This document shows, piece after piece, positions 33,926 to 42,148 of a stretch of 64,000 nucleotides of DNA (its first letter is position 1; each line of letters opens with the position of its first letter). Origin of the DNA: Synoicihabitans lomoniglobus (GTDB taxonomy: Bacteria > Verrucomicrobiota > Verrucomicrobiia > Opitutales > Opitutaceae). The notes below the pieces were generated by a model that saw only the letters and a list, made by a program, of their open reading frames with translations, was not told the DNA's origin and made no database searches. The position numbers were made by a program, and so were the translations under genes. The stretch lies in contig NZ_CP119075.1 of assembly GCF_029023725.1 (NCBI RefSeq), positions 4,025,501 to 4,089,500 on the forward strand, read 5' to 3'.

Positions 33926-35011
33926 TTAGAGATCGTCGTCGTCGGTCGCTTCGAGTGCGGACGACTTCTGGTATTCGGTGACGCGACCTTCGAAGAAGTT
34001 CTGCTCCTTCTTGATGTCCATCATCTCGGCGAGCCACGGCAGCGGGTTTTTGATACCGGGGTTGAGCGGGGTGAGTCCGCAACCTTCGAGGCGGCGGTCC
34101 GCGATGTAATCGATGTAGGTGAGGAAGTCTTCCAACACGAGGCCGACGGCGTTGACCGGGAGGCAGTCGCGGATGAACTCCTTTTCGAGCGAAACGGCTT
34201 CGCGCATGGTGTCGCGCAACTCTTCCTTGAACTCGGCGTTCCAGATGTCGCGGTTTTCCTCGACGAGGTCCATGAACAGATTGCGGAACACCTCGATGTG
34301 GTTGGACTCGTCGCGCAGGGTGTAGCGGAACATCTGGCCGATGCCGGGGAACTTGTTCTGGCGGTAGAGCGAGAGCAGCATGCCGAAGAGGCCATAGAAC
34401 TGCGTGCCCTCCATGCACTGGCCGAACATGAACATGTTTTTGGCCAGCAACTTCTTGTTGACCGGATCGGTCATATCGAGGTCGCGGCGCAGGTCCTTGG
34501 AAATGCGGGTCACGAACTCGTTCTTTTTCACGATGGTCTCGACGTCCTCGAACATGGCCTCGCACTCGTGCGGGTTGATGCCGAGAGATGAGATCATGTA
34601 GAGGAGCGAATCGGCGTGAATGTTCTCCTCGTGGGCGTGGCGGCCGAGCACGAGTTTGAGCTCCGGGGCGGTCACCAGTTCGCGCACCACGTGCTGCACA
34701 TTGTCACCCACGATGCCCTCGGCGGCGGAAAAGTAACCGATGCCCATGCGAATGATCCAACGCTCCTGATCGGAAACGACCGTCTCGTCACGCCACTGCT
34801 CGATATCCTTGCCCATGGGGATATCCTCGGGCTCCCAGTGGTTCGCCTTCATCGTCCGATAGATATCGTAAGCCCACTGATACTTGAGCGGCAGCAGGTT
34901 GAAGGTCATGGTTTCGCGACCATTGATGACCTTTTTCGCCGCAAAAGCGGCTTCAGCTTTGGCTTGATCGAGGACGAAGGTTTTGGAACCGACTTGGAAG
35001 GTTTTCTGCAT
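33926..35011 (-). CDS. nrdB: Ribonucleoside-diphosphate reductase, beta (radical) subunit
   Basis: 361 residues, the normal NrdB length. FNLLPLKYQWAYDIYRTMKANHWEPEDIPM is the typical entry with the first Glu/Asp ligands, SAAEGIVGDNVQ and HAHEENIHADSLLYMI hold ferritin-fold ligands, and MEGTQFYGLFGMLLSLYRQ is the later helix, followed by RDESNHIEVF. It carries the di-metal centre and tyrosyl radical used by NrdA. nrdB precedes nrdA, the reverse of the E. coli order. Confidence 0.95.
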   Translation of the reverse strand: MQKTFQVGSKTFVLDQAKAEAAFAAKKVINGRETMTFNLLPLKYQWAYDIYRTMKANHWEPEDIPMGKDIEQWRDETVVSDQERWIIRMGIGYFSAAEGIVGDNVQHVVRELVTAPELKLVLGRHAHEENIHADSLLYMISSLGINPHECEAMFEDVETIVKKNEFVTRISKDLRRDLDMTDPVNKKLLAKNMFMFGQCMEGTQFYGLFGMLLSLYRQNKFPGIGQMFRYTLRDESNHIEVFRNLFMDLVEENRDIWNAEFKEELRDTMREAVSLEKEFIRDCLPVNAVGLVLEDFLTYIDYIADRRLEGCGLTPLNPGIKNPLPWLAEMMDIKKEQNFFEGRVTEYQKSSALEATDDDDL

Positions 35012-35108
35012 GGCTGGAGACGAGGGCGCGTGAAGTTATAAAATGAGAGAGGAGCAGGGGCGGAGGATGGCGGAGAAACGAGTGGTTTTCAGGGTCGTGC
35101 GACTTCAC

Positions 35109-35244
35109 GCGAACAAAAGTTATCAAGAGTTGTTCGCATGTTGCTGACCACAAGGGGTTGTGGTTGCCCGCCGGAAAGGCCACAACCTATGGGTGTAACC
35201 AAAATTTCCGTCAACAGGTTTGTCCCGGAAAAAAGATCTTTTTT
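35109..35244 (-). promoter_or_regulatory. Inverted-repeat cluster upstream of nrdB
   Basis: Inside the 398-base gap 35012-35409, about 100-230 bases before the nrdB start, lie four inverted repeats: GCGAACAA/TTGTTCGC (35109-35116 and 35130-35137), ACCACAA/TTGTGGT (35147-35153 and 35158-35164), GGTTGTGG/CCACAACC (35156-35163 and 35180-35187; overlaps the previous one, so the two are mutually exclusive), and the 16-base palindrome AAAAAAGATCTTTTTT (35229-35244). The overlapping pair could act as a switch. None matches an NrdR box. No gene is seen in the gap. Confidence 0.5.
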
Positions 35245-35344
35245 CGCCAGATTTTGCTTGAACGGGCGGAGCCACAAACACCTCGCGTGAATTACGTGTA
35301 AAACCGGGCGTATTCACTCTGTTGGCACCGGCGGACGCGGGCCC

Positions 35345-35369
35345 AAAAAAGGCGGCCGGGACGGCCGCC
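35345..35369 (-). terminator. Intrinsic terminator of the deoxyhypusine-synthase-like gene
   Basis: Arms GGCGGCCG (35351-35358) and CGGCCGCC (35362-35369), three-base loop, and a run of six T on the minus strand (35345-35350). It lies 41 bases after the stop at 35410. Confidence 0.87.
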
Positions 35370-35409
35370 GTGGGGTCCAAAAACCGGATACGATTTCGCG
35401 TCTGGCGCC

Positions 35410-36456
35410 CTACTCTCCCAGCACCCAGGAAAAGATCAGCGGAGCGACGATGGTAGCGTCACTTTCGACGATGAACTTCGGCGTCGACGAGGCCAGTTTG
35501 CCCCACGTGATTTTTTCGTTGGGCACGGCGCCGGAGTAGCTGCCGTAGCTCGTGGTCGAGTCGCTGATCTGGCAGAAGTAGCCCCACAACGGCACCTCGG
35601 AACGTTCCAGGTCCTGATGCAGCATGGGCACGACACAGATCGGAAAATCGCCGGCGATACCGCCGCCGATCTGAAAGAAGCCGATCGACCCTTCGCCATT
35701 TTTGAGGGTTTTGGCCGTCTTCGTGTAATATTCGGCCAGATACGTCATGTATTCGATGCCGGTGCGCACGGTGTGCACGTTTTTGACGTCACCGCGGATG
35801 ACGGCGGCGGCGAACATGTTGCCCAACGTCGCATCTTCCCAGCCCGGCACAATGATCGGGAGATTCTTTTCCGCGGCGGCCAACAGCCACGAGTTCTTCG
35901 GATCGATTTGGTAGCTTTTCTCCAACACTCCCGAACGCAGGAGCTTATACATGAACTCGTGCGGGAAATAGCGTTCGCCGGCGGCGTCGGCCTTGGTCCA
36001 CTCGGCCAGCACGGCCTTTTCGATGCGCCGCATGGCTTCCATCTCCGGGATGCAGGTGTCGGTCACGCGATTCATGTGGCGATCGAGCAGCTTTTGCTCG
36101 TCGTCGGCCGTGAGGTCACGGTAGCCCGGCACGCGCTCGTAGTAATCGTGGGCCACGAGATTAAACACATCCTCTTCCAGATTGGCCCCGGTGCAAACGA
36201 TGCCGTGCACCTTGCCGCGACGGATCATCTCGGCGAGCGAGATACCCAATTCGGCGGTGGACATGGCGCCGGCGAGCGTGACGAACATCTTGCCGCCAAC
36301 CTTGAGATGGTCCTCGTAACCCTTCGCGGCATCGAGCAGGGCGGCCGAGTTGAAGTGACGGTAGTGGCGAGCCAAATACTTCGAAATCGGTCCCTTGCGG
36401 GTGGCTCGCTTGGCGTTGAGATCTTCAGGACGCTGCTTTTGGCGTTTGGCTTTCAT
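35410..36456 (-). CDS. Deoxyhypusine synthase family protein
   Basis: 348 residues. KVGGKMFVTLAGAMSTAELG and IVCTGANLEEDVFNLV match the NAD-binding part of the DHS fold; LPIIVPGWEDATLGNMFAA and GSIGFFQIGGGIAGDFPI follow; PNEKITWGKL aligns with the SWGK of DHS, keeping the catalytic lysine (Lys320). Eukaryotic and archaeal DHS moves an aminobutyl group from spermidine to eIF5A. Bacteria have no eIF5A, so homologues may make homospermidine-like polyamines or modify another target. The gene is intact, single, and has its own terminator. Confidence 0.87.
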   Translation of the reverse strand: MKAKRQKQRPEDLNAKRATRKGPISKYLARHYRHFNSAALLDAAKGYEDHLKVGGKMFVTLAGAMSTAELGISLAEMIRRGKVHGIVCTGANLEEDVFNLVAHDYYERVPGYRDLTADDEQKLLDRHMNRVTDTCIPEMEAMRRIEKAVLAEWTKADAAGERYFPHEFMYKLLRSGVLEKSYQIDPKNSWLLAAAEKNLPIIVPGWEDATLGNMFAAAVIRGDVKNVHTVRTGIEYMTYLAEYYTKTAKTLKNGEGSIGFFQIGGGIAGDFPICVVPMLHQDLERSEVPLWGYFCQISDSTTSYGSYSGAVPNEKITWGKLASSTPKFIVESDATIVAPLIFSWVLGE

Positions 36457-36604
36457 ATGTGCGGGTCAACCTAGACCGCGCTCGCCCGCACAGAAGCACA
36501 AAAAGCAGGAATTCGATGAACCACAGCGGGGGCCGGTATTGCCACCGGGTCCGCGACCTGCCTGATGGCGCGCTACCGCGCACCGCGCGCGCCACGCCTT
36601 CGCC

Positions 36605-37510
36605 ATGTTCGCCTCCATTCTTACGACCATCTTTTTCTCCTTTTCGGCCATCCTGGCGAATCGGTCGATCGCAGCGGTGGGTTCAACTCGGGCCAATCTG
36701 GGCCGGCTGGTGGTGGCCTTCGTGTGCTTGGGCGCGATGGCGCATGGATTCGGCGGCGGCATGGGCGGAGCGGGGCGCAATGGTTTCCTGCTCAGCGGCG
36801 TGATCGGCATGGGCTTGGGCGACTTGGCCCTGTTCGCCGCCCTGCCTCGCCTCGGTTCCCGCCTCACCGTGCTCATGTGCCAATGCGTGGCCGTCCCGAT
36901 CGCCATGCAGGCCGAGTGGATGTGGATGGATACGCGTCTCGCCCCTCTGCAGATGGCCTGGGCGGCGGTGATTTTGATCGGTGTGACGGTCGCACTGATG
37001 CCCTCACCTCGCCATCCGCCCAAGGTGCCCATTACGCGAGTTGGCTTCTTATGCGGTTTCCTCGCCGCAGCGGGCCAGGGTCTCGGCGCCGTGCTGAGCC
37101 GACACGCGTATCAGGTTTCGGCCGCGGCCGGGCTGGAGGTGGATGGCATCACCGCCGCCTATCAACGCATCACCGGCGGTTTGCTCATCACCGGCGGCTT
37201 TTTCCTCGTGCGTCATTTCCTGACGCGGGAAACGCCCCCCACGGGCAAGTGTAACCATAATGGTTACACTTGGCGCGGAGCGGCCTTCGTGGTCGGCAAC
37301 GGACTCTGCGGACCCGTGATCGGGGTGAGTTGCTATCAATGGGCGCTGGCGGGGACGCCTTCCGGGATCGTCCTACCGATTGTGGCCACCACGCCACTCG
37401 TTATCATCCCGCTTTCCTATTGGATCGAAGGAGATCGCCCCACGGCGCGATCGATGGTCGGCGGGCTCATTGCCGTGACCGGCGTCGTGGCGTTGACATT
37501 GGTGGGCTGA
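36605..37510 (+). CDS. EamA-family drug/metabolite transporter
   Basis: 301 residues with about ten membrane segments in two EamA repeats (ANRSIAAVGSTRANLGRLVVAF in the first; YQWALAGTPSGIVLPIVATTPL and PTARSMVGGLIAVTGVVAL in the second). The substrate cannot be predicted. A 25-base palindrome at 37247-37271 lies in the frame and encodes KCNHNGYT in a polar loop at about residues 215-222, with no frame disruption. The start has no strong Shine-Dalgarno. Confidence 0.85.
   Translation: MFASILTTIFFSFSAILANRSIAAVGSTRANLGRLVVAFVCLGAMAHGFGGGMGGAGRNGFLLSGVIGMGLGDLALFAALPRLGSRLTVLMCQCVAVPIAMQAEWMWMDTRLAPLQMAWAAVILIGVTVALMPSPRHPPKVPITRVGFLCGFLAAAGQGLGAVLSRHAYQVSAAAGLEVDGITAAYQRITGGLLITGGFFLVRHFLTRETPPTGKCNHNGYTWRGAAFVVGNGLCGPVIGVSCYQWALAGTPSGIVLPIVATTPLVIIPLSYWIEGDRPTARSMVGGLIAVTGVVALTLVG
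37247..37271. repeat. 25-base palindrome (family C), copy 1, inside a gene
   Basis: Arms AAGTGTAACCAT and ATGGTTACACTT around a single central A. Open in two of three frames, so insertion adds eight codons without stopping translation of the transporter. The same palindrome, with a T centre, is at 50692-50716. Confidence 0.9.
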
Positions 37511-37561
37511 AACACTCGCAACCCACGACCACCATCCGGCGCTGTCTCGCGGTGCGGAGGA

Positions 37562-37780
37562 TCACTCCATCAACGACACGACCTGATGCACGCGCTCCAC
37601 CGCTAATTCGAGCAGGTCCCGCTTGGCACGGACCAACGGCGGACGGGTTTGCCCCTGATGCTCCAGCCGGCCCAACCGATTGGAAACGATCTCGGCATTA
37701 TAGGCGTCCAAGACTAACTTGCGGGCCTCGATCGGGCCAATTTGAGCCGTAATTTCGGCCATCATTTCTTTAGCAGTCAT
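37562..37780 (-). CDS. Small hypothetical protein
   Basis: 72 residues from ATG 37780. MTAKEMMAEITAQIGPIEAR, then LVLDAYNAEIVSNRLGRLE and LLELAVERVHQVVSLME: helical, charged, no signal or membrane segment. It converges with the transporter gene (51-base gap) and is divergent from the ABC-F gene. Amino acid make-up looks protein-like, but no family is recognised. Confidence 0.5.
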   Translation of the reverse strand: MTAKEMMAEITAQIGPIEARKLVLDAYNAEIVSNRLGRLEHQGQTRPPLVRAKRDLLELAVERVHQVVSLME

Positions 37781-37957
37781 CGTTTTCGGGGAAGCGGGGG
37801 AACAAAATAAAGCGGGGGGCCGCGAACAACGAATCCCGACGATGAAACCGCACCGAAGCATGGCAAGTCTCCAACCTCGCCGCCGCCCGGGAATCGTCAC
37901 CGCCCGATTCACGGGGTTTGACGCGACCCGCCGGGCCCGTTTGGTTGTCCGGTTCAC

Positions 37958-39832
37958 ATGCTCACCATCGCCGACGTCGCTAAATCCTATGGCACCCGAG
38001 AACTGTTCTCGGACGTGTCTCTCTTCGTCGCGCGCACCGACCGCCTGGGCCTCGTGGGCCCCAACGGCGCGGGCAAATCGACCTTGTTCAACCTCATCCT
38101 GGGCAAGGAATCCCCGGACAACGGCGTGATCGAATGGGAACGCGGCGCGGACTTCGGGTTTCTCCCGCAGGAAAGCGCCCCGGTCGGCGACGAAACCGTC
38201 ATCGCCATCGCCACCGACGGTCAAAAGCTCGATTTCGACGGCGACGATGACGACGACTACGACATCGATTGGACGCTCGAACCGCGTGCGCGCAAAATTC
38301 TCGCCGGTCTCGGTTTCAAGGACGCCGACATGGACCTGCCCGCCAAGTCCTTTTCCGGTGGCTGGATCATGCGCGCTCACCTCGCCCGCCTGCTCGTTTC
38401 CGAGCCAACGCTCCTGCTCCTCGACGAGCCGACCAATCACCTCGATCTCGAAGCCCTGCTCTGGTTCCAGGACTACCTCACCCGCTACCCCGGCGGTCTC
38501 GTCGTCATCTCTCACGACCGCGCTTTTCTCAACGCCCTCTGCAACGGCATCCTCGAGCTGCGCGGGGCCACGCTGCATAAATACACCGGTAACTACGACG
38601 ACTACCTGGAGCAAAAGGAAGCCCGTCACGAGCAGCTGCTCGCGGTTTATAAGAACCAACAGCGCGAAATCGCCCACCAGCAAAAGTTCGTCGATCGCTT
38701 CGGCGCCAAGGCCTCGATGGCCACCCGCGCCAAATCCAAGGAAAAGCACATCGCCCGCCTGAAAGAAGAAGCGGTCGAGTCGCCGGAGATGGAGCTCAAG
38801 CGGATCAACTTCCGCTTTCCCCAACCGCCCCGCTCGGGCCTCAAGGTCATCGAGCTCGAACACGTCGAGCAGGCCTACGGCGATCACGTCGTTTATCAGG
38901 ATCTCAACTTTACCGCCGAACGTGGCGAAAAGATCGTCCTCGTCGGCCCCAACGGCGCGGGCAAGTCCACGCTGCTGAAAATTCTTGGCGACGTCATCCC
39001 GATCCGCGGCGGCGAGCGCGAGCTCGGCTCCAATGTCTACCCCGGTTACTTCGCGCAAAACCGCGCCGACAACCTCAAGCTCGACGAAACCGTGCTCGCC
39101 AACGTCATGGAGTTGCGCACGGCCGAGAACGATCTCACCGAACAACAGGCCCGCGCCATCCTCGGCGCCTTCCTCTTCCGCAAGGACGACGTTTTCAAAA
39201 AAGTCTCCGTGCTCTCCGGCGGCGAAAAATCCCGCCTCGCCCTCGCCCGCCTCCTCGTCGATCCGCCCAATCTCCTTCTCATGGATGAGCCGACGACCCA
39301 CCTCGACATCCAGTCGATCGACGCACTCATCAGCGCGCTCAAAGCCTTTGCGGGCACCTTCATTTTCATCAGCCACGACGTGTATTTCATCCGGCAACTC
39401 GCCGAGACCGTGCTGCACGTGCACGGCGGCCGCCTCACGCGCTACGCCGGCGACTACGACTACTACCTCGAGAAATCCCAAGCCACCGGCGAACGCGAAG
39501 CGCTCACGGCCGGCTTCACCGCAGCGCGACCCGACCAAGCCAAAAGCGCGGCCAAAACCAACGCCAAACCCGACCGTGACGCGGCGAAAAACCGCGACGC
39601 CGAGATCCGCAAACTGCGTTCCTCGGTCGGCGACTTGGAGCAAAAGGTCGTCGACCTCGAAGCCAAACAAGGCGAACTGACCGCCGAACTTGAAGACCCC
39701 GGCACCTATGAGGAAGCGGGCAAAGCCCAACACCTCAACCGCGAGCTCACCGCCGTGACCGACCAGCTCACCGCCGCCAACCGCGAGTGGGAAGCCGCCG
39801 CCGAACGCTTGGTCGAGTTGGAAAAAGCCTGA
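37958..39832 (+). CDS. ABC-F ATPase (Uup-like)
   Basis: 624 residues, two ABC domains and no membrane segments. First Walker A GPNGAGKST at 34-42 with signature FSGGW and Walker B LLLLDEPTNHLD; the linker is charged (HEQLLAVYKNQQREIAHQQKF). Second Walker A GPNGAGKST at about 330, signature LSGGEKSRLALARLL and LLLMDEPTTHLD. The C-terminal 100 residues form a coiled coil (LRSSVGDLEQKVVDLE), typical of Uup. ABC-F proteins act on ribosomes to relieve stalling or antibiotic effects. Confidence 0.92.
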   Translation: MLTIADVAKSYGTRELFSDVSLFVARTDRLGLVGPNGAGKSTLFNLILGKESPDNGVIEWERGADFGFLPQESAPVGDETVIAIATDGQKLDFDGDDDDDYDIDWTLEPRARKILAGLGFKDADMDLPAKSFSGGWIMRAHLARLLVSEPTLLLLDEPTNHLDLEALLWFQDYLTRYPGGLVVISHDRAFLNALCNGILELRGATLHKYTGNYDDYLEQKEARHEQLLAVYKNQQREIAHQQKFVDRFGAKASMATRAKSKEKHIARLKEEAVESPEMELKRINFRFPQPPRSGLKVIELEHVEQAYGDHVVYQDLNFTAERGEKIVLVGPNGAGKSTLLKILGDVIPIRGGERELGSNVYPGYFAQNRADNLKLDETVLANVMELRTAENDLTEQQARAILGAFLFRKDDVFKKVSVLSGGEKSRLALARLLVDPPNLLLMDEPTTHLDIQSIDALISALKAFAGTFIFISHDVYFIRQLAETVLHVHGGRLTRYAGDYDYYLEKSQATGEREALTAGFTAARPDQAKSAAKTNAKPDRDAAKNRDAEIRKLRSSVGDLEQKVVDLEAKQGELTAELEDPGTYEEAGKAQHLNRELTAVTDQLTAANREWEAAAERLVELEKA

Positions 39833-39972
39833 CGCGATCGCTACGGTTCCCGCATCACTGAGGAAGGATGCCACGGTGACAGCGCACATTCGGCTCACCG
39901 GGAACTGAACTCCTCCCCCCTGCGCGCTCCGCAAGATTGACGAAACCGCATTTCCTTACTTTCCTTACCGGT

Positions 39973-40206
39973 ATGGAAACCCTGATCACGAAGCTTACCA
40001 GCAAAGGGCAAACCACCATCCCCCAGCGGGTTCGCCTGACCCTCGGTCTGCGCACGGGTGACGCTCTCGCCTTCCGCTTCAACGGCGACCGCATCGAAAT
40101 CGCCAAGGCCCAACCACTCGATCTCACGTTCGCCGAATCAACCGCGAAGACGCTCGCTCCCGAATGGATGTCCGAAGCCGACGACGATGCCTTCCGCGAC
40201 CTTTGA
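39973..40206 (+). CDS. AbrB/MazE-type antitoxin
   Basis: 77 residues from ATG 39973. METLITKLTSKGQTTIPQRVR is the swapped-hairpin AbrB/MazE DNA-binding fold, followed by LRTGDALAFRFNGDRIEI. The acidic C-terminus (MSEADDDAFRDL) is the toxin-binding tail. It overlaps the PemK-like toxin gene by 20 bases in another frame, so the pair is translated together and probably autoregulated. Confidence 0.88.
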   Translation: METLITKLTSKGQTTIPQRVRLTLGLRTGDALAFRFNGDRIEIAKAQPLDLTFAESTAKTLAPEWMSEADDDAFRDL

Positions 40207-40546
40207 GCCGGGCACCCTGGTAGTCGTCCCGTTTCCCTTCACGGATAGTGCGACGACAAAACGGCGCCCCGCCGTGGTGCTCTCTTCCGCCGCGTTCAAC
40301 TCCACGAACGGTCACGTCATTCTAGCCATGATCACCACCGCAAAGCATTCCTCGTGGACCGGCGATATGCCGATACGTGACTGGAAAAAATGCGGCCTAC
40401 CCCAACCCTGCATCGTTCGCCCCAAAGTCTTCACCCTCGATCTGCGTTTCGTTGAACGTGCGCTCGGAAAACTAACGCCGCGCGACGCGATCGCTTTCCG
40501 CAGTGTCATCAACGATACCGTGATGAACCACTGGTCAGGCAATTAG
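40187..40546 (+). CDS. PemK/MazF-family toxin (endoribonuclease)
   Basis: 119 residues from ATG 40187. FEPGTLVVVPFPFTDSATTKRRPAVVLS is the hallmark MazF/PemK start; the middle ILAMITTAK and the C-terminal LTPRDAIAFRSVI fit the family. These toxins cut mRNA at short sequence motifs. Order (antitoxin first, overlapping start) is standard. Both genes have normal local base composition. Confidence 0.88.
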   Translation: MPSATFEPGTLVVVPFPFTDSATTKRRPAVVLSSAAFNSTNGHVILAMITTAKHSSWTGDMPIRDWKKCGLPQPCIVRPKVFTLDLRFVERALGKLTPRDAIAFRSVINDTVMNHWSGN

Positions 40547-40592
40547 ATCGAAGTCCCGGCCATGCCTTCGTGAGCATGGCACCAGACCCTTC

Positions 40593-41900
40593 CTACCCGA
40601 TCCGGTCGGCGATCAGCGCCGGCGGCGCGGCCGCTGTAGTGCCGATCTTGATACCATCGCGCAGGCGCACCTCGGCTTCGGCCCAGGCGTCATCGTCGTT
40701 GGCGTGCACAATACAAAGAGGCTGACCCTTTTCGACGACCTCGCCGATTTTGACCAACGCGGTCACACCGACTGCCGGGTCGATCGCATCTTGTGCGCGG
40801 GCTCGCCCGGCCCCCAGTCGCAGCGCGGCGAGGGCGACTTCCATGGCGTCGACGTCCTGCACGATGCCGGCGTGGTCGGCCAATAGCGGCACTTGCTGTG
40901 AGGCTGCGGGCAGCACGCTCTCCGGGTCGTCGATGACGCGGGGATCACCGCCTTGCGCCTCGATGATTTCCTGAAATTTGCGCAACGCCGATCCGTCATC
41001 CACAACCGCCTGCAGTCGGGCGCGGGCATCCGCGTCGTCCGCTGCGACTCCGCCCAGTTGCAGCATCTCGGAGCAGAGCGCCTTGGTGACTTCCATAAGA
41101 TCCGCCGGGCCTTCACCGCGCAGGCACGCGATTGATTCGGCCACCTCGACGGCATTGCCCACGGCCCGACCCAGGGGCTCGTGCATGGCGGTGATGAGGG
41201 CACGCATGCCTTTGCCCATCTTGTTGCCAATGTCGACCATGGCACCGGCGAGTTCACGCGCTTGCGCGAGGTCTTTCATGAACGCGCCGCGACCATATTT
41301 TACGTCGAGCACGAGACCATCGATGCCCTCGGCCAGTTTTTTGCACATGATCGAACCACAGATGAGCGGCATGCACTCGACCGTCGCGGTCACATCGCGC
41401 AGCGCGTAGAGTTTTTTGTCCGACGGCGCGAGTTCCTTGGTCTGTCCAATCAAAGCACAACCGACCCTGGCCACCTGATCGCGGTAGGCGCTGAGCGAGA
41501 GGTTCACATTGAAACCCGGGATCGATTCCAATTTGTCGAGCGTGCCGCCGCTGTGACCCAGCCCACGACCACTGATCATCGGCACCGGCACCCCACACGC
41601 GGCCACCATCGCGGCCAGCGGCAACGATACTTTATCGCCGACCCCACCGGTGGAATGTTTGTCGACCTTCACCCCCGGAATATTCGACAAATCGGCAACC
41701 ACGCCGGAGTTCATCATGGCTCGCGTATAGAGCGCTACCTCGTCCGCGGTCATGCCATTCAGGTAAATGGCCATGAGCATCGCGGTGAGTTGATAGTCTT
41801 CCCACGACCCGTCGGTGGCCCCCCGGACAAAGGCCTGAATCTCGGCCTCCGTCAAAATCTGGCCGTCTCGTTTTCGCGCGATCACATGTTGAGGAAACAT
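40593..41900 (-). CDS. deoA: Thymidine / pyrimidine-nucleoside phosphorylase
   Basis: 435 residues. MFPQHVIARKRDGQILTEAEI is the typical start; VDKHSTGGVGDKVSLPLAAM (phosphate site), SGRGLGHSGGTLDKLES, and KKLAEGIDGLVLDVKYGRGAFM are diagnostic of NP-II family phosphorylases. It splits thymidine or other pyrimidine nucleosides to base plus (deoxy)ribose-1-phosphate. With upp and the deoxyribosyltransferase-like gene it points to active pyrimidine salvage. It diverges from tex. Confidence 0.93.
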   Translation of the reverse strand: MFPQHVIARKRDGQILTEAEIQAFVRGATDGSWEDYQLTAMLMAIYLNGMTADEVALYTRAMMNSGVVADLSNIPGVKVDKHSTGGVGDKVSLPLAAMVAACGVPVPMISGRGLGHSGGTLDKLESIPGFNVNLSLSAYRDQVARVGCALIGQTKELAPSDKKLYALRDVTATVECMPLICGSIMCKKLAEGIDGLVLDVKYGRGAFMKDLAQARELAGAMVDIGNKMGKGMRALITAMHEPLGRAVGNAVEVAESIACLRGEGPADLMEVTKALCSEMLQLGGVAADDADARARLQAVVDDGSALRKFQEIIEAQGGDPRVIDDPESVLPAASQQVPLLADHAGIVQDVDAMEVALAALRLGAGRARAQDAIDPAVGVTALVKIGEVVEKGQPLCIVHANDDDAWAEAEVRLRDGIKIGTTAAAPPALIADRIG

Positions 41901-42004
41901 GCCATCAGAGTGGCTTCAAAAACATGGTTTTTCGAGGCCCAAATCGCTTGCCATCACGCGCCGCCCCCGCTCGCCCTCACGCCCGCGGTCATCCCGCAAG
42001 GCCA

Positions 42005-42027
42005 CTTGTCACCTATTAGGTGACAAG
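42005..42027. promoter_or_regulatory. Inverted repeat between deoA and tex, possible operator
   Basis: CTTGTCACCT and AGGTGACAAG form a perfect 10-base inverted repeat around ATT, in the 248-base divergent gap. The sequence just right of it is AT-rich (TATTATCTGATAAACTTATG) and could hold a tex promoter, with TAAACT near 42045 as a candidate -10. Its symmetry and place fit an operator for deoA, tex or both. Confidence 0.5.
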
Positions 42028-42148
42028 CTATCGCTATTATCTGATAAACTTATGGTTATGAATCTACTTCAGGGAAGTGGGTGCGGGCGGGTTTTTGCCC
42101 TTGATGATGCGGACATGACCCATGGAATGAACGGTTTTTACGCTATCC

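Noticed and set aside
35117-35130. DnaA-box-like TTATCAAGA before nrdB
   Set aside because: Too many differences from TTATCCACA, and no cluster of such sites was seen.
37562-39934. 790-codon minus-strand frame across the ABC-F gene
   Set aside because: Most is antisense to the ABC-F coding sequence. Only its last 72 codons, outside that gene, were kept as a possible small protein.
39973-40546. MazEF-like pair as a novel system
   Set aside because: Standard gene order, overlap and motifs; nothing beyond a typical type II toxin-antitoxin pair.
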